Shown piece after piece: positions 13,827 through 24,960 of a stretch of DNA of 64,000 bases. The position numbers and the translations under genes are program-made. How positions within the stretch are numbered: the first letter of the stretch is position 1; each line of letters starts with the position of its first letter. Below the pieces are notes generated by a model, which was not told where the DNA came from, searched no databases, and saw nothing but the letters and a program-made list of their open reading frames with translations. Origin of the DNA: Galeruca laticollis (taxonomy: Eukaryota; Arthropoda; Insecta; Coleoptera; Chrysomelidae); the NCBI GenBank assembly GCA_963921935.1, contig OY998176.1, positions 170,868,445 through 170,932,444 of the forward strand, given 5' to 3'.

Positions 13827-14350
13827 GTATCGTGCTAACAAACCGAAATTTGTCCAAAAATTTAGTATATCTAGTTTTATAGGACCCGCTTTACTCGCTC
13901 TAGTCAACTGAAAATCAATAGGGTACATCTGTGAGACACCTTAAACGATACTTATTCATAAAGTTGATCAATCGTATACTCTCTGAGGCTGTATCGTGCT
14001 AACAAACTGGAAAATCTCCAAAAATGACAAAAATTTGGTACTCCAAGTACCACAGCACCCGTTGTACTGGCTTTAGTGTACTCAATATCAATAGGGTTGA
14101 TCTTTAAGACGCTCTGAATAATATCCCATCATAAAATTCATCACTTGTATATAATCCGGAGGCTGTATCGTGCTAACAAACTGAAACTTCTCCAAAAATG
14201 ACAAAAATATCGTACTTAATGTACTGTAGCACCGGTTGTATTGGCTCTGGTGAGCTGAAAATCAATAGGGTTCATCAGTGAGATGCCCTGAATAATATTC
14301 AATCATAAAATTGGTGACTTGTTGAACTCCGGAGGCTGTATCGTGCTAAC
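13827..14350 (-). repeat. tandem array, four ~174-bp units (right arm, inverted)
   Basis: GTATCGTGCTAAC, the reverse complement of the left-arm unit start, occurs at 13827, 13991, 14165 and 14338, spacings of 164, 174 and 173 bp. The right arm thus has one unit fewer than the left, a copy-number difference expected from unequal exchange or replication slippage within arms. Confidence 0.9.
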
Positions 14351-14699
14351 AAACTGAAATTTCTCGAAAAACGACGACGACGACATACACACAGGATTTT
14401 TTGTCTAAAAACCGTTTTTTCGTGTTGTTGTTGATGGATAACATAAAAATAACTCAAAAGAAATTTCAAATTTCCAACTTTTTTGTGTGGGTAAACCAAT
14501 ACTTTTCTCGCATATTAGATAGGTTGGCGGAAAAGTAAAATGTTTCAACTGGCTTCAAAATAACAAAATAAATAAAACAAATAGGTATAACTAACTTAAC
14601 CAAAAACTACAAAACTAGATTAATTAATATTATTTGCTATTCCTTCTGTAAGTCTAGTTCCTTCATTCTCCATTTCTTGAATATTTTGGATGTTATTTA

Positions 14700-15712
14700 C
14701 TATTGCATTGACTTCATGCAGAAATAATTGTCCTCTTCTTCATAATTTGCCTCATCATCGGTAAACATTAAACATATGTTGCGTAGAACACAGGCAGTTT
14801 GGACAACGTGGGGATTTAAATTTGTACGATTTGTGTCTAAATATTTTAATCTTCTGAATCTTCCAAATAACAGACAAAATACCCCTTCAATAACCTGTCT
14901 GGCTTTAGCAAGTTGGGTATTGAATCTAACTTGATAAAGCTGGAGATATCCCCTATCAGTATAAGCTGCTATACACCAATCATATACTGGATATGCTTTA
15001 TCTCCGATTATGAGAGAGCCTGGTTGAAAATTTCTTTCGTTATCACAAATGGCTTGTAAAGTTACACCATAAAAACATTTTCTATTTATGTATGTCTCTG
15101 GATTTTCATGAGGTGCTTTTATGGGAATGTATGTTCCATCGATTGCTCCAATACAACCATGAACTTGACACATGGAATAAAAGTGTTCCTCACTTTGAGT
15201 TCTTTCTTTTAGTGTTGACCATTTCAAAACTTTGTCGGTAATCGAAATAATTGCATTGATTACTCTCTCTATGGACACAAACACAGATGATTTTGCCACA
15301 TCAAACCTGCTTGCAATGCTTCTGCAAAATAAAATCAATGTAAATATTTCATAATTTATTAATTTTTTCTACTTTACCTATAGCTATCTGGAGTGCTCAA
15401 AATCCAAAGAGTTGATAGTAGCTGTAAACTAGGATCAATGTTTTCTTTGAATGTGTTGTTGCTTTTCAGCAAATGGTCAATTTGGTTGAATGAATAATTA
15501 TAAGCAGACCTCGTCAAACGTGAATGTTGTTGGAATTCTGCGTCACTCATTTTTTCTATGATCTTCAAAAATTCGCGAGTTCAAAAAATATTGTTTCTAC
15601 CAACCTCTCCAACTAATGCCAATATACTTCTTTCAATATCATCGTCAGATAATGACGATTCACTATCTTCAAATATAATATTTGTTAACTCTCGAACTAC
15701 CTGTGTATTCAT
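14700..15712 (-). pseudogene. PIF/Harbinger transposase, one in-frame stop
   Basis: This is a DDE_Tnp_4-type nuclease. Exon 1 runs from an ATG at 15712 to 15378 and exon 2 from 15321 to 14700. The 56-bp intron (15377-15322) has GT and TTTTGCAG borders on the minus strand and its removal joins TPDSYR to SIASRFDV in frame. Catalytic motifs are GCIGAIDGTYIPI (first D), LIIGDKAYP (second D) and RQVIEGVFCLLFGRFRR (E). The product would be about 318 aa, short for Harbinger transposases. Codon 44 is TGA (15583-15581), so either the copy is dead or translation starts at a later ATG (15550, about 264 aa). No partner Myb-like gene and no clear terminal repeats were found. Confidence 0.85.
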
Positions 15713-15854
15713 TATTGCACTCACCAATATTAACAAATTAGGTATTACAATTGTTTATTTTTGTCAATATTGTTAGAGTGTGGTTAAGTAAAACAGAAGT
15801 TGATATTTGACATTTGGTTGTTATTGGTTTATGTTTGACATCTAAAATATTACA

Positions 15855-15856
<2 letters not shown>

Positions 15857-15905
<49 letters not shown>
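15857..15905. repeat. (TA)n microsatellite abutting a PLE 3' end
   Basis: About 49 bp of alternating AT followed immediately by AGCAGCCAAAAAAAC, the 3' terminal sequence of the PLE to its right. Confidence 0.95.
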
Positions 15906-15906
<1 letters not shown>

Positions 15907-18900
15907 CAGCCAAAAAAACAGGTTAGAGATAAAGTGAATCAAATAGTACATTACCTAAGCTTTCGAAGAGCATTGTCTTCATTTTCAAAGGCTATAATAA
16001 ACCAGAAAGAAATAATCGGTTAACTTAATAAAGAAAATAATTCTTGGAATCATTACGACTTACTTGTAGTGTTGATTTAAAATTAAACTCACATTTCACA
16101 AATTGCAGGAAAACCTTCATCCACTAAAGACTAAAATGTCGACTAAATATAATTTCTCTCCTACATATAGTAATGAGAGCCAGGATTTTTTTCTGTTTTT
16201 AAAACCAAAAGACGTACAACAAGAAACGAACTGATTTTTTTTAATGAATATTTCAACATGAAATCGACTGCTGTCGAAAGGTAGAGATACGGGGGGCAAT
16301 TGCAAGGTTGAAGTAAAAGCATTTAATAAAAATCTAAATTTCTCAGCAATACTGTTATGTTTTTTTGGTTGCTTTGGTGAAAACTTCAAAGAAAAACAAT
16401 AATAGATTACTGTCCACACCTAGGATCACGTCAAGATTGAAAAATTACACCTTTAAATTTAACCATACTATTGTCTGACAGCTGCCACCTGTCTTTTGTA
16501 AAATGTAAAAAATTGGGATGACGAAATAAGTCAACAGTCAGTGAACACTCAAACCTCTCACATTCGGTATTCTCAAACTGTCAACCCATTCCAACATTAC
16601 TATTATTAAATAAAAAAGCCAAACAAAACCCACCCGCAAATACTAACGATCTCCACTTTCGTCTGATGTTAATTTCCATGAAAATCAGGAATACTAATTT
16701 AAAATTCTCATAACAATAATAATGTCAGTTAGGAAAAGTGATGTAAGACCTGTAACTTTTAACACATGGAAAGGACCTAACCTCTCACGTTAAGGCCCGA
16801 CTGTTTGGAAATCATTTGCATTCGCAACTGAGCTATGATAGCCATAATGTATACAAAAATTCTTTTGCTTTTAAATTAAATATTGAATAATGTTTGTATT
16901 GTCAACACTCGACTGACCTGTCACCTCAGCCAACCATTAACTCAAAATACTAATTTGGGAATCAATCTCCTCGCTACCGGAGTGGACATTATTAAAGTGC
17001 AACAAATATGTATAAATCTTACTAAGTGACTCAATGTCAGACCTTCTATTCATTGGTTCCTCAATGTTATTAATATGATACATTTCTAAAAACTTTCTTT
17101 TGTTATAGTTTCTTTCTACATCAAGAATCTTTACTTTATCAAAATCTATATGGTAGAACTCATCTATAACATGTTCTGATAATGCACATTTCCGCTTTTT
17201 TAACCTAGCATCGCTTTTATGTTGAGCACAACGTGATTTCAAATTCTGAGATGTCATTCCTACATACTTTTTGTTACAATTTTTACAAGAGATACTATAT
17301 ATTACGTTAGTTTTCATCATGGAATCCTCCGGTTGTTTTAACTTAGTAAAAAGAGACTGTAGAGATTTGGCTGTTCTTTGAGCAATTTTAACATTGGTCC
17401 CCTTGAATTCTTTGATGATTTTTTCTGACAGATCTTTAATATAAGGAAATTAACCAAAAGTAACCTGCTGTGAATTATTGAAATTAGCATCCTGTTCATT
17501 TTCATTACTATTAATATGACCGACAGTATGCTCGCCAGGAGTGTTGTAAATCAACCTCTTGAGAAGTTTGATAGGATAACTATTTTTTTGAAGCGTATCA
17601 ATCAATATTTTAAGGTTTTTATTAAGTAATGTAGGATGTGATATTTTTTTAATTCTGTTCTTCATCCCTAACACTAAATTAACCTTCATTTTGTAGGGGT
17701 GATTGGACTTAAAGTTGAGGTATCTACCCGAACTGGTAGGTTTCACGTACCAGTCAAGTATCACCTTGCCTTCATTGGTCCTTATTAACTTTGTGTCCAG
17801 AAATGGTACACATCTGTTAATTTCATTTTCAACTGTGAATTGGATGTATTGATTGTAACCATTAAAAATGTTAAGAATGGTTTCGATACCATCTTCAGGA
17901 ACAGCTGTGATGTTATCATCTACATATTTTTTTAAAAAAGGGACATCAAAAGGTAAATTCCCAACACACTCAGCGATCAAATCGTCCATGACATATTGCG
18001 CAAAAATGGGTGATACAGAACTACCCATTGGTGTACCAAAAACTTGTTTATAATATTCATCATTAAAAACAGAAGTGTTATACACAAAGTCTACTAATTC
18101 CAAAAATTGGTCAATATTTAATCTACAAGAATCCTGAATGGAGATCCAATGTTTGGTAATACTATTTTTTACTAAATTGATCGGTATATTAGTGAAAAGT
18201 GACACAACATCTAAACTAATGATTACATAATTGGTAGGTAACTGATAATTTTGAATAAACGTTGCAAATTCAGAAGAGTCTTTGACAAAAAACCTGTTAT
18301 CACTATTATAGGATATTGTAAGTTTATCAGTTATGAATTGTGCAATTTTCTCATTAGGTGATTCTATAGATGAGATGATTGGGCGTAAACTTAATGTTTC
18401 TTTGTGAATCTTTGGTAATCCATAAAACTTTGGAATAACTGAAGAGCTCATTTTTAATCGTTTTCTATCTTCGTCATCGAAAAATTCAGAAAATTTCCTA
18501 ACCAATGTTTGCGATTTTTGTAATATTGTTGAATTAGGATTGTTATTAATTTTTTGATAGTAGGTATCATTGTTTCACAGTGTATTCGCAAGTTCAACAT
18601 ACTGATCTTTATATAAAATTACTGTAACATTGCCTTTATCAGCTTTAGTGATAATCAATTCTGGATGATTTTTCAGAAATTTTCGACACTTTTCGTACAA
18701 CGAATTTAAATATGACGTGTTCTTTTTGTTCTGATGTAAGAAATTAGTTATGTTATTAGTTATTTTTGCCCTGATTATGTCTTTTCGTAAATTGTCATTG
18801 ATTCCATTTAAAAGATTCTCAACGTCTGCTAAAATGCTCTTAATTTCTATTTTAGTAATATCAGGAGGTATACCAAATTTATGACCTAATGAAAGAAAAT

Positions 18901-19525
18901 TTCTGATTTCTATGGGTATATCAACATCTGTCAAATTTCTCAACCAATTATCCTGTACTGGAATTGTCTCAACAGTATTTTTCTCTAGATTCCTAAGTTT
19001 ATTAATATTTCTTAATTTGATTTTTTTGAATTCCCTATTTAATTTTATTTGTTGTCTATGAAAAAATTTATTCCAAACACCTGAAGGAATATTTCTTTTT
19101 ATATCTGATTCCTTACTTTTTAAGATCTTTGACAGCTTATTGACATACTCATGCGCAAAACCGATTTCAATATTTAAAATTCTATTTTTTAATCTTCTGT
19201 TAAAATCCTCCACTCTCCGCAAATTACTTCCATCCTGTGTAAGTAATGAGGAAACAGTTCTATCAGTGTTGTGGAAAAACCCCATGTTTTCTACAGTTTA
19301 ATAAAAAGAATTTCCTGTCTTTTGCTTTATTGAGCTTGTTCGAAAAATTAACCCATTGTTTCAAATTTAATGAGATTTCCCGTCCGTAGGATCGGGCAAT
19401 CTCTTCATAGAACCCCATTCTGATCTAAAACCAAAAACCGAAAGTTGGCAGTTAGTCACGGCTGACTAGTTAAAAAATAAACTTCAAAGAGTGGTCTTTG
19501 TTAAAAAACCCTCAAACTCGTGGGG
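15905..19525 (-). mobile_element. Penelope-like element, copy 1
   Basis: Minus-strand element of about 3.6 kb. From its 5' side it has a leader (19525-19419), a broken reverse transcriptase plus GIY-YIG gene (19418-16937) and a 3' region of about 1 kb (16936-15905). The 3' region is repeated at 19526-20459, so this copy lies in direct tandem with the next. About 110 bp (16314-16422) in the 3' region is absent from copy 2. Confidence 0.85.
16937..19418 (-). pseudogene. Penelope-type RT with GIY-YIG endonuclease (copy 1)
   Basis: PLE proteins copy RNA into DNA and nick the target with a GIY-YIG nuclease. The gene starts at 19418 (MGFYEEIARSYG), shifts frame once near 19285, then stays in one frame to 16937. 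That frame is cut by a TGA at about 18575 and a TAA at about 17450. RT motifs include FYGLPKIHK, LRPIISSIESP, SLDVVSLFTNIP, GTPMGSSVSPIFA and KYVDDNITA with the catalytic YVDD. The C-terminal nuclease has NVIYSISCKNCNKKYVGMT, i.e. GIY-YIG-type motifs with a CxxC pair. Restoring nothing, the reading spans about 827 codons, normal for the family. It is inactive as it stands. Confidence 0.9.
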
Positions 19526-20459
19526 ATAGCAGCCAAAAAAACTTTACAGGTTAGAGATGAAGTGAATCAAATAGTACATTACCTAAGCTTTTGAAGAGCA
19601 TTGTCTTCATTTTCAAAGGCTATAATAAACCAGAAAGAAAAAAGTGGTTTACTTAATAAAGAAAATAATTCTTGGAATCATTACGACTTACTTGTAGTTT
19701 TGATTTAAAATTAAACTCACATTTCACAAATTGCAGGAAAACCTTCTTCCGCTAAAGACTAAAATGTCGACTAAATATAATTTCTCTCCTACATATAGTA
19801 ATGAGAGCCAGGATTTTTTTCTGTTTTCAAATCCAAAAGACGTACAACAAGAAACGAACTAATTTTGTTGAATATATATTTCAACATGAAATCGACTGCT
19901 GTCGAAAGGTAGAGATACGGGGGGCAATTACAAGGTTGAAGTAAAGGATCACGTCAAGATTGGAAAATTACACCTTTAAATTTAACCATACTATTGTCTG
20001 ACAGCTGCCACCTGTCTTTTGTAAAATGTAAAAAATTGGGATGACGAAATAAGTCAACAGTCAGTGAACACTCAAACCTCTCACATTCGGTATCCACAAA
20101 CTGTCAACCCATTCCAGCATCACTATTATTAAATAAAAAAGCCAAACAAAACCCACCCGCAAATACTAACGATCTCCACTTTCGTCTGATGTTAATTTCC
20201 CTGGGAATCAGTATTAATAATTTAAAATTCTCATAACAATAATAATGTCAGTTAGGAAAAGTGATGTAAGATCTGTAAATTTTAACACATGGAAAGGACC
20301 TAACCTCTCACGTTAAGGCCCGACTGTTTGGAAATCATTTGCATTCTCAACTGAGCTGTGATAGCCATAATGTATACAAAAATGCTTTTGCTTTTTAATG
20401 AAATAATGAATAATGTTTGTATTGTCAACACTCGACTGACCTGTCACCTCAGCTAACCA

Positions 20460-21593
20460 TTAACTCAAAACACTAATTTGGGAATCAATCTCCTCGCTAC
20501 CGGAGTGGACATTATCAAAGTGCAACAAATATGTATAAATCTTACTAAGTGACTCAATGTCAGACCTTTTATTCATTGGTTCCTCAATGTTAATAATATG
20601 ATACATTTCTAAAAACTTTCTTTTGTTATAGTTTCTTTCTACTTCAAGAATCTTTACTTTATCAAAATCTATATGGTGGAACTCATCTATAACATGTTCT
20701 GATAATGCACATTTCCGCATTTTTAACCTAGCATTGCTTTTATGTTGAGCACAACGTGATTTCAAATTCTGAGATGTCATTCATACATACTTTTTGTTAC
20801 AATTTTTACAGTAGATACTATATATTACGTTAGTTTTCATCATGGAATCCTCCGGTTGTTTTAAAAGTAAAAAAGAGACTGTAAAGGTTTGGCTGTTCTT
20901 TGAGCAATTTTAACATTGGTCCCCTTGAATTCTTTGATGATTTTTCCTGACAGATCTTTAATATAAGGAAATGAACCAAAAGTAACCTGCTGTGAATTAT
21001 TGAAATTAGCATCCTGTTCATTTTCATTACTATTAATATGACCGACAGTATGCTCGCCAGGAGTGTTGTAAATCAACCTCTTGAGAAGTTTGATAGGATA
21101 ACTATTTTTTTGAAGCGTATCAATCAATATTTTAGGGTTTTTATTAAGTAATGTTGGATGTGATATTTTTTCAATTCTGTTCTTCATCCCTAACACTAAA
21201 TTAACCTTCATCTTGTAGGGGTGATTGGACTTAAAGTTGAGGTATCTACCCGAACTGGTAGGTTTCACGTACCAGTCAAGTATCACCTTGCCTTCATTGG
21301 TCCTTATTAACTTTGTGTCCAAAAATGGTACACATCTGTTAATTTCATTTTCAACTGTGAATTGGATGTATTGATTGTAACCATTAAAAATGTTAAGAAT
21401 GGTTTCGATACCATCTTTAGGAACAGCTGTGACGATATCATCTACATATTTTTCTAAAAAAGGGATATCAAAAGGTAAATTCCCAACACACTCAGCGATC
21501 AAATCGTCCATGACATATTGCGCAAAAATGGGTGATACAGAACTATCCATTGGTGTACCAAAAACTTGTTTATAATATTCATCATTGAAAACA
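20460..21593 (-). pseudogene. PLE RT C-terminal part and GIY-YIG (copy 2)
   Basis: Reading from 21593, the fragment starts within the RT at FNDEYYKQVFGTPM, includes KYVDDIVTAV with the catalytic YVDD, then thumb and linker, and ends with the GIY-YIG domain. A stop sits just before MTSQNLKSRC where copy 1 has Gly. A small frame disruption lies near 20865. It is very close in sequence to copy 1, with mostly single-base differences. Confidence 0.85.
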
Positions 21594-21978
21594 AGCTCAA
21601 TAATGCAAGAAACAGGAAATTCTTTTTATTAAACTGTAGAAAACATGGGGTTTTTCCACAACACTGATAGAACTGTTTTCTCATTACTTACACAGGATGG
21701 AAGTAATTTGCGGAGAGTGGAGGATTTTAACAGAAGGTTAAAAAATAGAATTTTAAATATTGAAATCGGTTTTGCGCATGAGTATGTCAATAAGCTGTCA
21801 AAGATCTTAAAAAGTAAGGAATCAGATATAAAAAGTAATATCCCTTCAGGAGTTTGGAATGAATTTTTTCATAGACAACAAATAAAATTAAATAGAGAAT
21901 TCAAAAAAATCAAATTAAGGAATATTGATAAACTTAGAAATCTAGAGAAAAATACTGTTGAGACAATTCCAGTACAGA
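21594..21978 (+). pseudogene. PLE N-terminal part, inverted (copy 2)
   Basis: The plus strand encodes the region matching copy 1 from about KLNKAKDRKFFLLNCRKHG through TDRTVFSLLTQDGSN, NRRLKNRILNIEIGFAHEYV and LRNLEKNTVETIPVQ. The same frame change after CGTGGGG-type GFFHNTDR sequence seen in copy 1 is present. It ends abruptly at 21978, where an unrelated LTR-element fragment begins. Confidence 0.85.
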
Positions 21979-22029
21979 TGTTTGTTTTGATCCTCCATAT
22001 CCTCTTTCACCTTTCTTTCCAAATTCTTC

Positions 22030-22582
22030 ATTGGTCTCCTTAAGTTCCTTAATTTCCTTACAATTTCCAAATTTCACTTCTTCTATTTTCTTTTCTTATC
22101 TATTCATATTTCCATTGATGTTGTTTATATCCCCTCTAATTTCTTCTCTCATGCTATCCATTTTTCCATCCATTTTTTCCATATCTCCCCTCATTGTCTC
22201 CATATTTCCATTCATGTTATTAATATATCCCCTCAAATTTTGCTCCATTGTATCAATTTTGTTAATAAGTTCTTTCATCTCGTTCTTGTCTTCCTTTCTA
22301 TTCTCTTCCATTTTTTTTTATGCTAATCAAAATTTGCATTATTGGATCATTGGTATTTGTTCCCTCTTGTGGTTCCCTTCTCTCTTGCCTCCTCTCTTCT
22401 TGTTCTATAGCTTCCTTATCTGTCAACCCTTCTTCATGTGCATCACCTTCCGATTGTTGTCCCTGTTCCAAATATACTACTTGACAATCTCCCATTCCAT
22501 GACTTCTTTCTTCCCTTTCCTCTTCTGAACCACTTTTTACTCCTACCTGCCTTCCATCTCTCAAAGTCATGCGTTTTGCCAT
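22030..22582 (-). pseudogene. gypsy-like Gag N-terminal coiled-coil fragment
   Basis: From an ATG at 22582 the minus strand encodes a very charged product (GSEEEREERSHGMG, IEQEERRQERREPQ) followed, after a one-base frame change near 22305, by heptad-like repeats (MNGNMETMRGDMEKMDGKMD). This looks like the coiled-coil N-terminus of a Ty3/gypsy Gag, similar in style to the Gag at 35.2 kb. The capsid part is missing at the junction near 21980. A TGGCACCAACAAC primer-site-like motif lies just upstream on the minus strand. Confidence 0.55.
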
Positions 22583-22635
22583 TTTAATAAAGTTTCAAAT
22601 TTTACAAATGTTTCTCAATATATTCAAAACGCCCT

Positions 22636-22990
22636 ACGTTGTTGGTGCCAATTATAGATAATTTTTAATTATTATAATTGGGGAATTCTAATTTTTTTTT
22701 AACAAATCCTACCAAAATTTGTTTAAAAACGCCCCACGTCGTGGGGCGTATTTATTATTAATTTAATTGGATAATTTTATATTTATTTTCTGTTTGTTGA
22801 ATTTGTTGTGTGGCTAGCTCAGTTATTAATTAATTATACGATATTCGGGAGCATGAGACCTGTTCAACCCTTTGAGTTCTGGCTTGGATTGATTTATTCT
22901 GCTTACTTAAATAAAAAGAAACACATTACTTTTAATGATTTAATTTTTTTTAAGAAAATTTTATTTGAATATATATAAAACAGATACGCC
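22636..22990 (-). repeat. LTR end and primer-binding-site-like sequence
   Basis: On the minus strand, TGGCACCAACAACGTAGGGC (ending near 22636) resembles a diverged tRNA-Lys-type primer site (TGGCGCCCAACGTGGGGC). The AT-rich DNA above it, including a perfect GCCCCACGTCGTGGGGC palindrome at 22733-22749, would be the 5' LTR of the Gag fragment. The far LTR border was not found. Confidence 0.4.
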
Positions 22991-24162
22991 TCTGACATTA
23001 AAAAATCACAAATGAGAACATACACCATCCTATGCGCATGCTCAAATAAATGCGAATGGATGCGAGAGAAACCGAACGTTTCTTAGAGACGCTTTGCAGT
23101 TGCGTGAAAATCAGATGTTTCATAAAGTCGTTTACGTTATAATGCTGGTGATGGAGATTGCATAAAAGAATTTATGTTTGGAAATTATATACATACAGAT
23201 GATAAAATTATTCAGAGGAAATGAGTTACAAATTATAAATACAATTGGAAATATTATATTAATTGATTAAGATGCATTTTTCTTATACTATTTGAAATGA
23301 AGTAAGTATAACCATTATTTTATTACAGAATTACAAACATGCATGTAGGCCTTTTTTCAGATAATCTGGAAATTTTATCTATCGAATAAACTACATAAAG
23401 TCTTTTTTTCTTTTTTATTAAGATCGATCATATAGACGCAAGAATTATTATACACATGGAAATAGTCACTGAATTTATATTAGTTAGTTATTATTATTAT
23501 TGGCCAATAATATTTAAAGAAACACTGACCTGAAGTCTGGATTCTGGAATCTAACTCGTGTGGTAACAGGAATACGCCTTCCGAAGTCCAAGCTGCTTAA
23601 TTTCTGGAGAATTTGTGATATTCTTAGGGAGAAACTGGATATACACACATGTGTGTGTTCGTAGTTTCATATTTACAAGTAATCTTTAGCTTTGATAATT
23701 ATTTTTTGTGATTTTACTTGAAATTTGTTGAAAAATTGTTCATTACCTCCTCTCTACTTCGACGCCAAAAACCAACTACCCACGCTTCCACTCAATCGTT
23801 AAATTTTCAATCAATAAACAAACTATTGTTTCTTAGCTCACTAATTTTCAACAAAGTTTTGTTTCTTTTTAATTTATCAAAATTTGTCCTGTCATTTTAC
23901 ACCAATCATATTCTTTCTGGAGCTATCGAGTTCTATTCACAACTACTACACTCTATGAAAGTTTTGGAAATACATATGAATGTGAATTTCACTTGGAAAT
24001 TATCTGTTTTCTTTTTTAATTCAACGAATTTCAATACAACAAGTCTTTTACAAATAGTGAAATTCATTGTTATATTTCGATATTACAATGTCTAGTATTG
24101 TTTTGATATTTGTGACAACTTGGATATAATATTTACATTTATGGACATAAATTCTTTTATAT

Positions 24163-24165
<3 letters not shown>
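22991..24165. other. unassigned AT-rich sequence
   Basis: No supported gene. The longest plus-strand frame (23718-24095) has no recognisable domain and biased F/L/N composition. Confidence 0.45.

Positions 24166-24231
<66 letters not shown>
24166..24231. repeat. (TA)n microsatellite
   Basis: About 66 bp of alternating TA. Confidence 0.95.
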
Positions 24232-24234
<3 letters not shown>

Positions 24235-24776
24235 CTGCTTTCGTTAATTGAACTATCCAAATTCTATAGTTGCAAATATTTACTCTTATCCATCACCATT
24301 TTAAGATTCATTAACTTCAAAAATTTGATATCAAAATTCGACTTTACGTCATTTATATTTTTACCTTCTAAACTTATCTAATTCTTTACACTAAATATGG
24401 ATACGATTTCTATCATTACTGTTTAACTAATACTTATATTAAATTAGATAACTAAAATATGTTTATTTTCAGATAAACAGCTGATTTATTCATGATAAAC
24501 AAACATCCATATTGGGCAGATTCAATGTTCTCCTCTATACTAGTTAGGCGTTTTTAACATTTAGACAATTATTGAGGTAATTTCTTCATATTTATTGTTA
24601 CTCTTTTTTAATTATTATAAACAAATGATTTAATATATTATGACTTTATATGAATTTTTACTTATGACTGTGGTTTTTTCAATGTGTTTTTAATTAACAT
24701 AGTTTCAATCCATTTTAAATCCTAAGCAAAATATTCTCAAACAGCTGATGCTCTTTAATATATAAGATATATGGAT

Positions 24777-24779
<3 letters not shown>
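24232..24779. other. unassigned AT-rich sequence
   Basis: Nothing recognisable. Confidence 0.5.

Positions 24780-24829
<50 letters not shown>
24780..24829. repeat. (TA)n microsatellite next to PLE-like terminus
   Basis: About 49 bp of alternating TA, followed at once by the PLE-like terminal sequence. Confidence 0.95.
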
Positions 24830-24830
<1 letters not shown>

Positions 24831-24960
24831 AAATCGAAGAACCAATTTATTTGGGAGAAGCAGCAAAACGAACGTGTACTCTTATAACATTATATTTCCA
24901 ATATTTCGACAATAAATATTGTCATCATCATAGAGCTACAATATAATTAAATACTATATA
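24830..24960. repeat. possible PLE terminal fragment
   Basis: GGGAGAAGCAGCAAAACGAAC resembles the PLE 3' terminus at 15905 and 19526 (AGCAGCCAAAAAAAC). It is followed by ATATTTCGACAATAAATATT and GTCATCATCATAGAG, the short palindrome plus CATCATC type end often seen in PLE termini. No coding part is attached. Confidence 0.4.

Larger units (their letters stand above)
9516..14540. mobile_element. foldback-like element with tandem-array inverted arms
   Basis: The left arm (9516-10557) and right arm (13731-14540) are inverted copies. Outer ends read TTTTACTTTTTCGCCC on the left and the complement of TTTTACTTTTCCGCC on the right. Both arms then carry AACCTATCT, a GTATTGGTTTACCCACA box, a CGT-rich microsatellite, an array of ~174-bp repeats and a shared inner end (AGATGCGGAAAA, TTTAAAACCGTTTATTT). 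The spacer of about 3.2 kb has no recognisable transposase. Long inverted arms built of tandem repeats are known from Drosophila FB elements and the P-superfamily Galileo; family membership here is not shown. No target duplication was found. Confidence 0.7.
19526..21980 (-). mobile_element. Penelope-like element, copy 2, with inverted 5' end
   Basis: The 3' region (19526-20459) and the RT/GIY-YIG body (20460-21593) lie on the minus strand. At about 21593 the sequence switches to the plus strand, which carries the 5' coding part of the same family up to about 21978. RT sequence between these two parts is missing. Such 5' inversions with internal loss resemble twin-priming products and are common in PLEs. 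Confidence 0.85.

Noticed and set aside
16117..16419. 100-residue minus-strand frame in the PLE 3' region
   Set aside because: Not conserved in the second copy, which lacks part of it.
18575..19285. MGFFHNTDR as the PLE protein start
   Set aside because: A better N-terminus (MGFYEEIARSYG) lies upstream at 19418 in another frame; the later Met follows a frameshift.
19418..19525. Hammerhead ribozyme in the PLE leader
   Set aside because: CTGATC and CGAAAG are present but the conserved CTGATGA...GAAA core and stems could not be assembled.
22031..22528. Plus-strand 165-residue Ser/Phe/Leu-rich frame
   Set aside because: Antisense of the charged Gag coiled coil; no membrane-protein features beyond composition.
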